A DNA stretch of 64,000 bases, from the NCBI RefSeq assembly GCF_000967865.1, contig NZ_JXRU01000025.1, positions 1-64,000 on the forward strand, in the 5' to 3' direction. Positions within the stretch are counted from its first letter, which is position 1; the number at the start of each line of letters is the position of its first letter. A program made the position numbers and the translations under genes. The DNA is from Microbacterium sp. SA39 (GTDB lineage Bacteria; Actinomycetota; Actinomycetes; Actinomycetales; Microbacteriaceae). Positions 24,956 to 33,528 of this stretch are shown piece after piece. Below the pieces are notes generated by a model, which worked only from the letters and a program-made list of their open reading frames with translations, did not search any database and was not told where the DNA came from.

Positions 24956-27547
24956 TTGGTCGTGCGTTCGTTGTCTGAGAACCTGTCCTTCGGTCCCGCC
25001 GACGAGGAGACCCCGTCGGCGCACGCCATTCAGAGCAAGTGGCAGAAGTACTGGGCCGAGAACGAGACCTTCCTCACCGGCGGCGACGAGGACACCCGTC
25101 CGCGTCGCTACGTGCTGGCGATGTTCCCCTATCCCTCCGGCGACCTGCACATGGGGCACGCGGAGAACTACCTGTACTCCGATATCGTGGCGCGCTTCTG
25201 GCGTCACCGTGGGCACAACGTGCTCAACCCGATCGGCTGGGACTCGTTCGGGCTGCCCGCCGAGAACGCGGCCATCCGCCAGGGTGCAGACCCTCGCGAG
25301 TGGACGTACGCGAACATCGCTCAGCAGAAGGCGGCGTTCCAGTCGTACGGCGTCTCGTTCGACTGGTCGCGGGTGCTGCACACCTCCGACCCCGAGTACT
25401 ACCGCTGGAACCAGTGGCTGTTCCTGAAGCTGCACGAGCGCGGGCTGGCCTATCGCAAGAAGAGCGCGGTCAACTGGTGCCCGAACGACCAGACCGTGCT
25501 GGCGAACGAGCAGGTCGTCGACGGCCGGTGCGAGCGCTGCGGCTACGAGGTCGTGAAGAAGAAGCTGACCCAGTGGTACTTCAAGATCACGGACTACGCC
25601 GATCGGCTCCTCGACGATCTGAACCAGCTCGAGGGCTTCTGGCCGCACAAGGTGCTGCAGATGCAGCGCAACTGGATCGGCCGCTCCGTCGGCGCCGACG
25701 TCGACTTCGTGATCGAGGGTCGCGACGAGCCGGTGACGGTCTTCTCGACGCGCCCCGACACCCTGCACGGCGCGACGTTCTTCGTCGTCGCACCCGATTC
25801 CGACCTGGCTTCCGAGCTGGTGGCGGATGCTCCGGCGGAGGTGCAGGACCGGTTCCGCACGTACCTGGAGCAGGTGCAGAAGGAGACCGATATCGACCGG
25901 CAGTCCACGGACCGCCCGAAGACCGGTGTCTTCCTGGAGCGCTACGCGATCAACCCGGTCAACGGCGAGAAGCTGCCCGTCTGGGCCGCCGACTACGTGC
26001 TCGCCGACTACGGCCACGGCGCGGTCATGGCGGTTCCCGCGCACGACCAGCGCGACCTGGACTTCGCTCGTGCCTTCGATCTGCCGGTGAAGGTCGTCGT
26101 CGACACCACTGCACCGATCACGGGAGCGATGCAGGTCATCGAGGTCGACGACGAGGGCGTGCCGATCGACCCGGACGCGGCGCTCGACGAGCAGAACCCG
26201 TCATCCACCGGTATCGCGCTGACCGGCGAAGGCCGCATGATCAACTCCGGCCCGCTGAACGGGCTCTCCAAGCGCAATGCGATCGCCCGTGCGATCGAGC
26301 AGCTGGAGTCCACCGGCACCGGCCGCGCGGCGAAGAACTACCGCCTGCGCGACTGGCTGATCTCTCGCCAGCGGTTCTGGGGCACTCCGATCCCGATGCT
26401 GCACGCCGAGGACGGCCGGATCATCCCGGTACCCGAGGACCAGCTGCCCGTGAAGCTGCCGAGCGTCGAGGGACTGGATCTGAAGCCGAAGGGCTCGTCC
26501 CCGTTGGGCGCCGCCGAGAGCTGGGTGCAGACCGTCGATCCCGCCTCGGGCGACCCGGTACTCCGCGACCCCGACACGATGGACACGTTTGTCGACAGCT
26601 CGTGGTACTTCCTGCGGTTCCTCTCGCCGAACAGCGAAACCGTGGCGTTCGACCCCGCGCAGGCGGCTCGTTGGGCCCCGGTGGACTCGTACATCGGCGG
26701 TGTCGAGCACGCGATCCTGCACCTGCTGTACGCACGCTTCATCACGAAGGTGCTGTTCGACATGGGGCTGATCGACTTCACGGAGCCGTTCTCGAACCTG
26801 ATCAACCAGGGCATGGTCCTGCTCGACGGCGCGAAGATGTCGAAGAGCAAGGGCAACCTCGTGCTGTTCGAGGAGGAGCTCGACGCGTACGGCGCCGACG
26901 CGCTGCGTGTCGGACTCGCGTTCGCGGGGCCCGTCGAAGACGACAAGGACTGGGCCGACGTGTCCACGACGGGGGCTCAGAAGTTCCTGGCGCGCGCCCT
27001 CCGCATCGCCGGCGAGGTCGACAGCCCGGTCGACGTGGTGTTCGCCAGTGGCGACGCGGCTCTGCGTCGGGCGACGCACAAGCTGCTGTCCGAGGCCCCT
27101 GCACTGGTCGAGCAGACCAAGTTCAACGTGCTCGTCGCCCGCCTGATGGAGCTCGTCAACATCACGCGCAAGACGATCGACGGCGCGGCCGGTGCCACCG
27201 ATCCCGCTGTGCGCGAGGCCGCGGAGACCATCGCCGTGATGCTCGACCTCATCGCCCCGCACACCGCGGAGGAGATCTGGGAGATGCTCGGTCACGAGCC
27301 GTCCGTCGGTCTGGTGACCTGGCGCTCGGCCGATCCGGCACTGCTCGTCGAAGACACGGTCACCGCCGTCGTGCAGGTGGGCGGCAAGGTCCGCGCGCAG
27401 CTCGAGGTGTCGGCGCGGATCGGCGAGGTCGAGCTGGAGGCGCTGGCCCGGGCGGACGAGCGTGTCATCCGGTCGATCGGCGACCGCGAGATCGTGAAGG
27501 TCGTCGTCCGCGCCCCGAAGATCGTCAGCATCGTCGTCAAGGGCTGA
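24956..27547 (+). CDS. leuS: leucyl-tRNA synthetase
   Basis: Class I synthetase, 863 residues, normal length. It has [15 protein letters not shown] (HIGH motif, HMGH), a CP1 editing domain in the middle ([20 protein letters not shown]), KMSKS as AKMSKSKGN and a C-terminal tRNA-binding region. The start is uncertain: TTG 24956, GTG 24962 and TTG 24971 are all in frame and none has a good Shine-Dalgarno. A possible -10 TATCCT at 24924-24929 lies inside the end of pabB, so it may have its own promoter as well as read-through. Confidence 0.96.
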   Translation: MVVRSLSENLSFGPADEETPSAHAIQSKWQKYWAENETFLTGGDEDTRPRRYVLAMFPYPSGDLHMGHAENYLYSDIVARFWRHRGHNVLNPIGWDSFGLPAENAAIRQGADPREWTYANIAQQKAAFQSYGVSFDWSRVLHTSDPEYYRWNQWLFLKLHERGLAYRKKSAVNWCPNDQTVLANEQVVDGRCERCGYEVVKKKLTQWYFKITDYADRLLDDLNQLEGFWPHKVLQMQRNWIGRSVGADVDFVIEGRDEPVTVFSTRPDTLHGATFFVVAPDSDLASELVADAPAEVQDRFRTYLEQVQKETDIDRQSTDRPKTGVFLERYAINPVNGEKLPVWAADYVLADYGHGAVMAVPAHDQRDLDFARAFDLPVKVVVDTTAPITGAMQVIEVDDEGVPIDPDAALDEQNPSSTGIALTGEGRMINSGPLNGLSKRNAIARAIEQLESTGTGRAAKNYRLRDWLISRQRFWGTPIPMLHAEDGRIIPVPEDQLPVKLPSVEGLDLKPKGSSPLGAAESWVQTVDPASGDPVLRDPDTMDTFVDSSWYFLRFLSPNSETVAFDPAQAARWAPVDSYIGGVEHAILHLLYARFITKVLFDMGLIDFTEPFSNLINQGMVLLDGAKMSKSKGNLVLFEEELDAYGADALRVGLAFAGPVEDDKDWADVSTTGAQKFLARALRIAGEVDSPVDVVFASGDAALRRATHKLLSEAPALVEQTKFNVLVARLMELVNITRKTIDGAAGATDPAVREAAETIAVMLDLIAPHTAEEIWEMLGHEPSVGLVTWRSADPALLVEDTVTAVVQVGGKVRAQLEVSARIGEVELEALARADERVIRSIGDREIVKVVVRAPKIVSIVVKG

Positions 27548-27563
27548 GCGCACGACTCCTGCA

Positions 27564-27593
27564 CCGGGGCCGATCCGTATGGATTGTCCCCGG
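27564..27593 (+). terminator. weak hairpin after leuS
   Basis: CCGGGG (27564-27569) pairs with CCCCGG (27588-27593), with an inner ATCC/GGAT pairing. No T-run follows, so intrinsic termination is doubtful. It separates leuS from the comEA promoter. Confidence 0.35.
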
Positions 27594-27632
27594 CGCGCGG
27601 TTTCGGCATCCCAGGCGGGTTGCGCTCGCGCA

Positions 27633-27638
27633 TAGCGT
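27633..27638 (+). promoter_or_regulatory. -10 element for leaderless comEA
   Basis: TAGCGT ends 6 nt before ATG 27645. The same hexamer and spacing recur before comEC at 28858-28863. Confidence 0.55.
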
Positions 27639-27644
27639 GGCGGG

Positions 27645-28253
27645 ATGCCCACGGACCCGACTCCGCCTGCGCCGCCGCCTCCGCCGCGCCGTCGGCTGCG
27701 GCTGAGCATCGGCGCCGGAGTGGTGCTGGCGCTGGTGGTGCTGTCGGCCGCCGTCGGGCTCGGGCTCATGCGAGGCCAGGCAGAGCCGATGCAGTCGGTG
27801 CCGGTGGCGGATGCGGGCGAGACCGCGGGCCCGACCGGTGAACTCTACGTTCACGTGCTGGGTGCAGTGGAGCGACCGGGGCTGTACGTGCTCGATCTGG
27901 ACGCCCGCCTGGTCGACGCCGTGGCGGCGGCCGGCGGGACGACGGCGGATGCCGACCTGTCGGCCGTCAATCTCGCACGCGTTCTCGCCGACGGCGAGCA
28001 GATCGTGGTGCCGATGCTCGGGGCGTCCCCTGACGCGCCGGGAGCCGCCGCGCCCGGCGACGATCGCATCGACCTGAACACGGCCGACCAAGCGGCCCTG
28101 GAGACACTCCCGCGCATCGGTCCGGCGCTGGCCGAGAGGATCATCGTCTGGCGGGAGGAGAACGGACGCTTCCAGTCCGTCGACGACCTGCTGGCGGTGC
28201 CGGGGATCGGCGAGAAGCTGCTCGAGGGGATCCGCGACGGGGCGCGAGTGTGA
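27645..28253 (+). CDS. comEA: ComEA-like DNA-binding protein
   Basis: 202 residues: a proline-rich cytoplasmic N-terminus, one transmembrane helix (about 23-46), a SLBB domain (LYVHVLGAVERPGLYVLD...DAVAAAGG) and a C-terminal helix-hairpin-helix pair (DLNTADQAALETLPRIGP, VPGIGEKLLEGIRDG) that binds double-stranded DNA. In competent bacteria ComEA receives DNA and hands it to ComEC. comEC is encoded 0.6 kb downstream, with a GNAT gene between. Whether this organism is naturally transformable cannot be read from these genes alone. Confidence 0.93.
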   Translation: MPTDPTPPAPPPPPRRRLRLSIGAGVVLALVVLSAAVGLGLMRGQAEPMQSVPVADAGETAGPTGELYVHVLGAVERPGLYVLDLDARLVDAVAAAGGTTADADLSAVNLARVLADGEQIVVPMLGASPDAPGAAAPGDDRIDLNTADQAALETLPRIGPALAERIIVWREENGRFQSVDDLLAVPGIGEKLLEGIRDGARV

Positions 28254-28269
28254 GGATCCGCGACGTGGG

Positions 28270-28275
28270 TACGGT
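28270..28275 (+). promoter_or_regulatory. -10 element for leaderless GNAT gene
   Basis: TACGGT ends 6 nt before ATG 28282, in the 28-bp gap after comEA. Confidence 0.5.
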
Positions 28276-28281
28276 GTTGCT

Positions 28282-28758
28282 ATGACGTTGCGATCTCTCT
28301 CGTCGGCCGATCGGCCGCTGCTCCGGGAAGCGACGCTCGCCAATATGAACTGGAACGGATCGCGGTTCACCTTCGGCGACATCGACGCGGCCCACGAACT
28401 CTCCCACTACTTCACGAGCTTTCCCGCGGGCCGGGATTTCGGACTCGCCGACCAGGACGGGGATGTCGTCAAGGCCGTGGCCTGGCTGGTGTTCCTCCCC
28501 GCCGAGGAGCCGGGATACGGGTTCGTCGATGCGGAAACGCCTGAGCTGAGCATCACGACCTTCGCGGATCATCGAGGTCAGGGCATCGGAAGCCGTCTGC
28601 TCTCGGAACTGATCAGCCAGGCTCGAAGCCGTGGTCTCCACAGCATCAGTCTCAGCGTCGAGGACGGCAATGGCGCACGACGACTTTACGGGCGCGTCGG
28701 CTTCGAGGTCGTCGGGCGCAACGGAGGCTCAGACACCATGCTCCTCGCGTTGACCTGA
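28282..28758 (+). CDS. GNAT family N-acetyltransferase
   Basis: 158 residues with the GNAT core: a beta-strand run (ELSITTFADHRGQGIGSRLL) containing the acetyl-CoA pyrophosphate loop R-G-Q-G-I-G, then LSVEDGNGARRLYGRVGFEVVG, the family's C-terminal signature. Acceptor unknown; it could be a small amine or a protein N-terminus. It lies between comEA and comEC, an unusual position, and seems to have its own leaderless promoter, so it need not be functionally linked to DNA uptake. Confidence 0.9.
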   Translation: MTLRSLSSADRPLLREATLANMNWNGSRFTFGDIDAAHELSHYFTSFPAGRDFGLADQDGDVVKAVAWLVFLPAEEPGYGFVDAETPELSITTFADHRGQGIGSRLLSELISQARSRGLHSISLSVEDGNGARRLYGRVGFEVVGRNGGSDTMLLALT

Positions 28759-28857
28759 TGCTGCCTGGTTCGTGTGTCGACCTCTGCACGGGGCGCGATC
28801 CATCGAGGTTGTCCGCAGTCGCCGGGTCTGTGGCGTCCTGACATTCTCGCGCGCCCC

Positions 28858-28863
28858 TAGCGT
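28858..28863 (+). promoter_or_regulatory. -10 element for leaderless comEC
   Basis: TAGCGT ends 6 nt before ATG 28870, identical in sequence and spacing to the comEA promoter. Confidence 0.55.
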
Positions 28864-28869
28864 AACGGG

Positions 28870-31224
28870 ATGCCGCAGCCGGAGTCATCCATCGAGAAGG
28901 CCCGAACCGGCGTGCGGCGGCGGGATCTGCGTCTGCTCCCCTTGGCGGGCGGCGTGTGGGCCGCAGCGCTCCTGTGCGTGTTCGTCCCGGCCACGTCCTG
29001 GTGGGTGATGGGCGGTTGCGGGGTCGGCGTAGTGCTCACGGTCATCGTGACGGTTCGAGGCGCATCGCGATGGCGTCAAGGAGCCGGATTGGTCGTGCTC
29101 CTGCTCGCGGCGATGTCGGCGACCGCGGTCACGGCCTCTCTGGTGCACCCCGCGCGAGAGCGAGCTGCGGAATGGTCGGGGCGTGTGCTGGAGGTGGCCG
29201 CAGAGGTCACGTCGTCGGCGTCGGTCGGGCAGGACGGGCAGTTGTGGTTCGATGCGCAGACCACGAGCGTCGGCATCCGTGGCGAGCCGGCTTCCCTGTC
29301 GGTTCCCGTGCGGATCGGCGTCGAGCCGGGCGATGGCTTCGACCTCGGTGCCGGAATTCGGGTGGTGGGGCAAGCGATGGCGACAGATGCGGGGGAGCGA
29401 TCGGCGCTGGTCGTCTTCGCGACCGAGGCGGAAGTCGTGGAGCCGGCCGGCGGCGTGTTCGGTGTCGCCGCCGGCGCTCGGCAGGCGTTCATCGACCGCT
29501 CCGTCCGACTCCCGGAACCCGGAGCCGGGCTGCTCCCGGGACTGGCCGTGGGCGATACGCGGGCCGTCACCGAGGAGCTGACCGCCGACATGCGCACGAG
29601 CGGTCTCAGCCACCTCACGGCGGTGTCCGGAGCGAACTGCGCGATCGTCGTGGGTGCCGTCTTCTGGTTGACGGCGCTCTGCGGCGGAGGACGGATGCTG
29701 CGCGTCGCGCTGGCCGCGATCGCGTTGTCCGGGTTCGTCGTGCTCGTGACCCCGGAGCCGAGCGTGATCCGAGCATCGGTGATGGCGGGAGTCGCGATGC
29801 TCGCGGTGATGCTGGGGCGCCCGAGCGCGGGTGCGGGGATGCTCGCGCTGTGCGCGGTGATGATCCTGCTCGTCGACCCATGGTTGGCGGCGACGCCGGG
29901 CTTCGCCCTCTCGGTGGTCGCGTCCGGAGCGCTGATCCTGCTGGCACCGCCGTTGAGCAGAGGGTTGACGCGCTGGATGCCGGCGCCCGTCGCTTTGGCT
30001 GTCGCCGTGCCGCTCGCGGCCCAACTCGCGTGCGGTCCGATCATCGCCCTGTTCGCCGATCAGCAGTCGCTCATCGGTATCGCGGCGAACCTGATCGCGG
30101 CGCCGGCGGCACCCGTGGCGACGGTGATCGGGTTGCTGGCCTGTCTGGCCGCGCCCGTTCCGCCGCTCGCAGACCTGCTCACGGCCTCCGCCTGGCTCCC
30201 GGCCGCATGGATCGCGACGACGGCGTCCACGACCGCGCGACTGCCGGTCGCGGAACTGCCGGTCCCTGCGGGGATCGGCAGCTCGTTGCTCGTGCTCGGT
30301 GTCAGCGGCTCACTGGCCGTGGCGCTGGTCGGGACGCGCGTGGCGCCCGGCATCCGCACCGCCCGCCTCGCCCGGCTGATGCGAGGGAGCGCGGCCAGCG
30401 TGCTGATCGTTGTCGTCTCGCTCGCCGCTGCTCGCCTGGTGCTGACCGGGCCGCTCGCCACAGCGACCGTGCCGGACGGGTGGGCGATAGCCGCGTGCGA
30501 TGTGGGCCAGGGAGACGCCCTGCTCGTGCGGTCGGGGGAGGAGGTGGCCCTGATCGACGCGGGACCGGATCCGGAGCTTCTCGGCGCATGCTTGACGTCG
30601 CTCGGCATCACACACGTCGATCTGCTCGTGTTCTCGCACTTCGACCTCGATCATGTGGGCGGCGCCGAGGCCGTGTATGGCAAGGTGGACGCCGTGCTGC
30701 ACGGCCCCATCGCCGATGCCGCTGATCAGCGGCTGCTCGACGGTCTCGCGGCACGAGGCGCGAAGCTGACACAGACGTTCGCGGGTCAGCGCGGAGTCCT
30801 CGGATCCACCGACTGGCGTGTGCTGTGGCCGCTGAGGGATTCGGCGGTGTTCCCGGCCGGCAACGACGCGAGCGTGGTCATGGAGTTCCGCGGCGGGGCA
30901 GTGCCGCGGTCGATGTTTCTCGGGGACCTCTCGGCCGAGGCGCAGCGGATGCTGCAGCGGAGCGCGCACCTCGACAAGTACTCCGTGGTCAAAGTCGCTC
31001 ACCACGGCAGTGCCGACCAGGATCCGGGTCTCTACGAGGCCGCCGATCCCGCGGCAGCGATCTTCACCGCGGGGACAGGCAACGACTATGGCCATCCGCG
31101 CGCGGACGCACTCGACCTGTTGACCGCGACGGGCTCGCTCAACCTGCGCACCGACACGCAGGGGCGCGTTCTGCTGGGTCTTCGCGACGACGAGCTGCAG
31201 GTCTGGACGGAGAAAGCTCCATGA
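28870..31224 (+). CDS. comEC: ComEC/Rec2 DNA uptake channel with metallo-beta-lactamase domain
   Basis: 784 residues. N-terminal helices and an OB-like region, then the competence domain with many transmembrane helices (GLSHLTAVSGANCAIVVGAV is characteristic), then a C-terminal metallo-beta-lactamase-like domain with HFDLDHVGG and KVAHHGSADQ, the proposed nuclease that degrades the non-transported strand. Length and order match full ComEC. The stop overlaps an ATG (31221) in frame with vapB. Normally followed directly by holA; here VapBC intervenes. Confidence 0.93.
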   Translation: MPQPESSIEKARTGVRRRDLRLLPLAGGVWAAALLCVFVPATSWWVMGGCGVGVVLTVIVTVRGASRWRQGAGLVVLLLAAMSATAVTASLVHPARERAAEWSGRVLEVAAEVTSSASVGQDGQLWFDAQTTSVGIRGEPASLSVPVRIGVEPGDGFDLGAGIRVVGQAMATDAGERSALVVFATEAEVVEPAGGVFGVAAGARQAFIDRSVRLPEPGAGLLPGLAVGDTRAVTEELTADMRTSGLSHLTAVSGANCAIVVGAVFWLTALCGGGRMLRVALAAIALSGFVVLVTPEPSVIRASVMAGVAMLAVMLGRPSAGAGMLALCAVMILLVDPWLAATPGFALSVVASGALILLAPPLSRGLTRWMPAPVALAVAVPLAAQLACGPIIALFADQQSLIGIAANLIAAPAAPVATVIGLLACLAAPVPPLADLLTASAWLPAAWIATTASTTARLPVAELPVPAGIGSSLLVLGVSGSLAVALVGTRVAPGIRTARLARLMRGSAASVLIVVVSLAAARLVLTGPLATATVPDGWAIAACDVGQGDALLVRSGEEVALIDAGPDPELLGACLTSLGITHVDLLVFSHFDLDHVGGAEAVYGKVDAVLHGPIADAADQRLLDGLAARGAKLTQTFAGQRGVLGSTDWRVLWPLRDSAVFPAGNDASVVMEFRGGAVPRSMFLGDLSAEAQRMLQRSAHLDKYSVVKVAHHGSADQDPGLYEAADPAAAIFTAGTGNDYGHPRADALDLLTATGSLNLRTDTQGRVLLGLRDDELQVWTEKAP

Positions 31225-31234
31225 ATCTCGCGTC

Positions 31235-31254
31235 TTATACAATTGGCTATATAG
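31235..31254 (+). promoter_or_regulatory. AT-rich promoter/operator of vapBC
   Basis: This 20-bp patch is strikingly AT-rich for the genome. It contains TACAAT (31238-31243), a good -10, and the palindrome CTATATAG (31247-31254), directly before GAGGAGG. TATA blocks at 31236 and 31248 are 12 bp apart. VapB antitoxins typically bind such repeats to repress their own operon. Confidence 0.5.
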
Positions 31255-31265
31255 AGGAGGCTGCG

Positions 31266-31484
31266 ATGACCGTCACATCCATCGACATCGATCAGAACGA
31301 GCTGCGGCAGGCCAAGCAGCTCGCCGGCACGAAATCTAATCGCGAGACCGTCGATCTCGCTCTGCGCACGCTGATCGCCGTGCGTCGCCAGCCTGCAGCG
31401 GTGGAGCGAATCATCGCCCGACGGTTCGAGCCCGATCAGATCGACGCTTCCACCGACGTTCCGCTGACGCGCGGGCGCCTGTGA
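31266..31484 (+). CDS. vapB: VapB-type antitoxin
   Basis: 72 residues: an N-terminal DNA-binding part (VTSIDIDQNELRQAKQLAG...NRETVDLALRTLI), resembling ribbon-helix-helix VapB/DUF2191 antitoxins, and a C-terminal tail (VPLTRGRL) of the sort that wraps the toxin. ATG 31266 follows GAGGAGG. An in-frame ATG at 31221 overlapping the comEC stop would add 15 residues and is less likely. The stop overlaps the toxin GTG by 4 nt. Confidence 0.85.
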   Translation: MTVTSIDIDQNELRQAKQLAGTKSNRETVDLALRTLIAVRRQPAAVERIIARRFEPDQIDASTDVPLTRGRL

Positions 31485-31885
31485 CCACTTATCTGGTCGA
31501 CAACAGTGTCTGGCAGAAAGCGGGTACGCACCCGTCGATCGCCCAGCGGCTGAGGGAGATCTCACCACGCGATCTGATCATCACCTGCCCTCCGCAGGTG
31601 CTCGAGTACTGCCACTCCGCGCGCTCGCCCGAGGAGTACCGAGAACTCCGAGAGGACATGAGCGAGCTTCTTCCCGCGTGGGAGCATCCCGACGGGCAGG
31701 TTGCGCTCGATATCCAGCAGGCGCTCTGGGAGAGCGGGCGGGTGGGGTCTGCAGCCGCGTTCGACTGCCTCATCGCCGCATACGCCGTCGCGAATGACGC
31801 CGTCATCCTGAATTCGGATCAGGACTTCGGTCACATCGAGCAGGCCACGGGCGGTGCCGTCCGACAGGAGTACGTCCCCGCCTGA
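31481..31885 (+). CDS. vapC: VapC-type PIN domain toxin (ribonuclease)
   Basis: 134 residues with the PIN active-site acids in order: Asp7 (LVDNS), Glu42 (VLEYCHS), Asp95 (FDCLIAAYA) and Asp113/Asp115 (NSDQDFGHI). All catalytic positions are intact, so the toxin should be active when freed from VapB. Such enzymes cleave tRNA or rRNA. GTG start overlaps the vapB stop. Confidence 0.88.
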   Translation: MTTYLVDNSVWQKAGTHPSIAQRLREISPRDLIITCPPQVLEYCHSARSPEEYRELREDMSELLPAWEHPDGQVALDIQQALWESGRVGSAAAFDCLIAAYAVANDAVILNSDQDFGHIEQATGGAVRQEYVPA

Positions 31886-31954
31886 CCGCCGCGTCGCGCG
31901 CTGGTCATAGGAGGTCGCGCCGTGACCCGCGGATCGGCTGTCCGAGGCCCCCGG

Positions 31955-31960
31955 TAGGCT
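31955..31960 (+). promoter_or_regulatory. -10 element for leaderless holA
   Basis: TAGGCT ends 6 nt before ATG 31967, matching the pabB promoter exactly. Confidence 0.6.
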
Positions 31961-31966
31961 GGATCC

Positions 31967-33004
31967 ATGGCAGCTTCGCGTCCTCCCTCCCGTGGCGGCG
32001 CCAAGGCCGGCAAGATCCCACAGGTGTCGTGGCGCGAGCCGCATCCGGCACCGCTCGTCCTCGTCTCCGGTCCCGAAGAGATCTGCGCCGAGCGCGCGAT
32101 CGCGGGGGTACGCGATTATCTCCGCGCCGAGGACCCTTCGCTCGAGGTCAGCGACGTCCGCGCCGACGACTACGAACCCGGCACTCTCCTGTCGCTCACC
32201 TCTCCCTCGCTGTTCGGCGAGCCCCGCCTCGTCCGCGTGTCCGGTGTCGAGAAGTGCACCGACGCGTTCATCCAGGAAGCGGTGTCGTACCTCGACCACC
32301 CGCAGGAGGGCGCGACCGTCGTCCTGCGGCACACCGGTGCAAGCGTCCGAGGCAAGAAGCTTCTCGACGCGCTTCGCGCCGGTACCGGCGGCGGCATCGA
32401 GATAGCCGTTCCCGCCATCAAGCGCGACAGCGACCGTGTCGATTTCGCGGCGGGCGAGTTCCGCTCGGCGAAGAAGCGCATCGCGCCGCCCGCGCTGCGA
32501 GCCCTTGTGTCCGCCTTCGCCGATGATCTCACCGAACTGGCAGCGGCGTGCCAGCAGCTGATCGGCGACGTCGAGGGTGACATCAGCGAAGACGTCGTCA
32601 CCCGGTACTACGGTGGGCGCGTCGAGGTCTCCGCATTCGTGGTCGCCGACACCGCCATCGCCGGTCGGTACGGAGAGGCGCTGATCGCTCTGCGCCATGC
32701 GCTGTCCTCCGGCGCAGACCCGGTGCCGATGGTCGCGGCCTTCGCGATGAAGCTCCGCACCATGGCCCGTGTGGCGGGCAACCGCGAGCCCAGCCGGCAG
32801 CTCGCGCAGCGCCTCGGTATGAAGGACTGGCAGGTCGACCGGGCGCGCCGCGATCTCGCGGGTTGGAACGAGCGATCCCTCGGCATGGCGATCCAGGCCA
32901 CCGCCCGAGCCGACGCCGAGGTCAAGGGTGCCGCGCGCGACCCGATCTTCGCTCTCGAGCGCATGGTCACCGTCATCGCGACACGGGAGCCCTTCGGCGC
33001 CTAG
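31967..33004 (+). CDS. holA: DNA polymerase III delta subunit
   Basis: 345 residues, clamp-loader delta subunit that opens the beta sliding clamp. It has a degenerate AAA+ fold: PAPLVLVSGPEEICAERAI replaces the Walker A, LVRVSGVEKC follows, and the C-terminal collar helices include GEALIALRHALSSGADPVPMVAAFAMKLR. Conserved neighbour of comEC and rpsT; only VapBC separates it from comEC here. Converges on rpsT. Confidence 0.93.
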   Translation: MAASRPPSRGGAKAGKIPQVSWREPHPAPLVLVSGPEEICAERAIAGVRDYLRAEDPSLEVSDVRADDYEPGTLLSLTSPSLFGEPRLVRVSGVEKCTDAFIQEAVSYLDHPQEGATVVLRHTGASVRGKKLLDALRAGTGGGIEIAVPAIKRDSDRVDFAAGEFRSAKKRIAPPALRALVSAFADDLTELAAACQQLIGDVEGDISEDVVTRYYGGRVEVSAFVVADTAIAGRYGEALIALRHALSSGADPVPMVAAFAMKLRTMARVAGNREPSRQLAQRLGMKDWQVDRARRDLAGWNERSLGMAIQATARADAEVKGAARDPIFALERMVTVIATREPFGA

Positions 33005-33049
33005 GCCCACGGCGCGCACGCGTCCACCTCAGAGAGACGGCAAAGAAAA

Positions 33050-33072
33050 AGCCCGCCTCATCGAGGCGGGCT
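33050..33072 (-). terminator. rho-independent terminator of rpsT
   Basis: AGCCCGCCTC, three-base loop, GAGGCGGGCT. On the minus strand the stem is followed by TTTTTC, 18 bp past the rpsT stop. It may also stop holA transcripts, though the T-run is on one side only. Confidence 0.85.
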
Positions 33073-33089
33073 GTTTCAGAGACTGACGC

Positions 33090-33350
33090 TCAGAGAGCGG
33101 AAACCTGCTTGGCGAGAGCCGACTTGCGGTTCGCGGCCTGGTTCTTGTGCAGAACGCCCTTGCTGACGGCCTTGTCGAGCTTGACGGAGGCCTTCTTCAG
33201 AGTGGCCTCTGCAGCGGTCTTGTCGCCGCCGGCGACAGCCGTCTTGGTCGCGCGGATGAGCGTCTTGAGCTCGCTCTTCACGGCCTTGTTGCGCTCGTTC
33301 GCCTTGATGTTGGTCTTGTTGCGCTTGATCTGCGACTTGATGTTTGCCAC
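33090..33350 (-). CDS. rpsT: 30S ribosomal protein S20
   Basis: 86 residues, Lys-rich, opening [13 protein letters not shown] and ending [11 protein letters not shown], which is diagnostic for S20. The start is GTG 33350; a frame extending to 33446 was rejected because S20 always begins at this ANIKSQ motif. The ribosome site is weak. With a promoter near 33453 the message has a leader of about 95 nt, which could host translational feedback as known for E. coli S20. Confidence 0.96.
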   Translation of the reverse strand: MANIKSQIKRNKTNIKANERNKAVKSELKTLIRATKTAVAGGDKTAAEATLKKASVKLDKAVSKGVLHKNQAANRKSALAKQVSAL

Positions 33351-33452
33351 GTGTGGACGCTTTCTGTACAGGAGTGATGGGAATGCCGGCAGCAGAAGAG
33401 GGCTGCTGCACAGCGGTCGTGAGGGCATAACCCACACGCAAGCCAAGAGTCG

Positions 33453-33458
33453 AGTCTA
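33453..33458 (-). promoter_or_regulatory. -10 element of rpsT
   Basis: TAGACT on the minus strand, predicted start near 33446, leaving a 5' leader of roughly 95 nt. Same hexamer as upstream of 3233 and 49098. Confidence 0.5.
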
Positions 33459-33528
33459 CCAGCAGTCGACCTGATCCCGCGAAACGGCCACAGGAAACGA
33501 CACGAAGGCGCGGATCCGGTCGATCGGG

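Noticed and set aside
26201..27769. 522-codon antisense frame over leuS
   Set aside because: Same shadow effect; leuS on the plus strand has all catalytic motifs.
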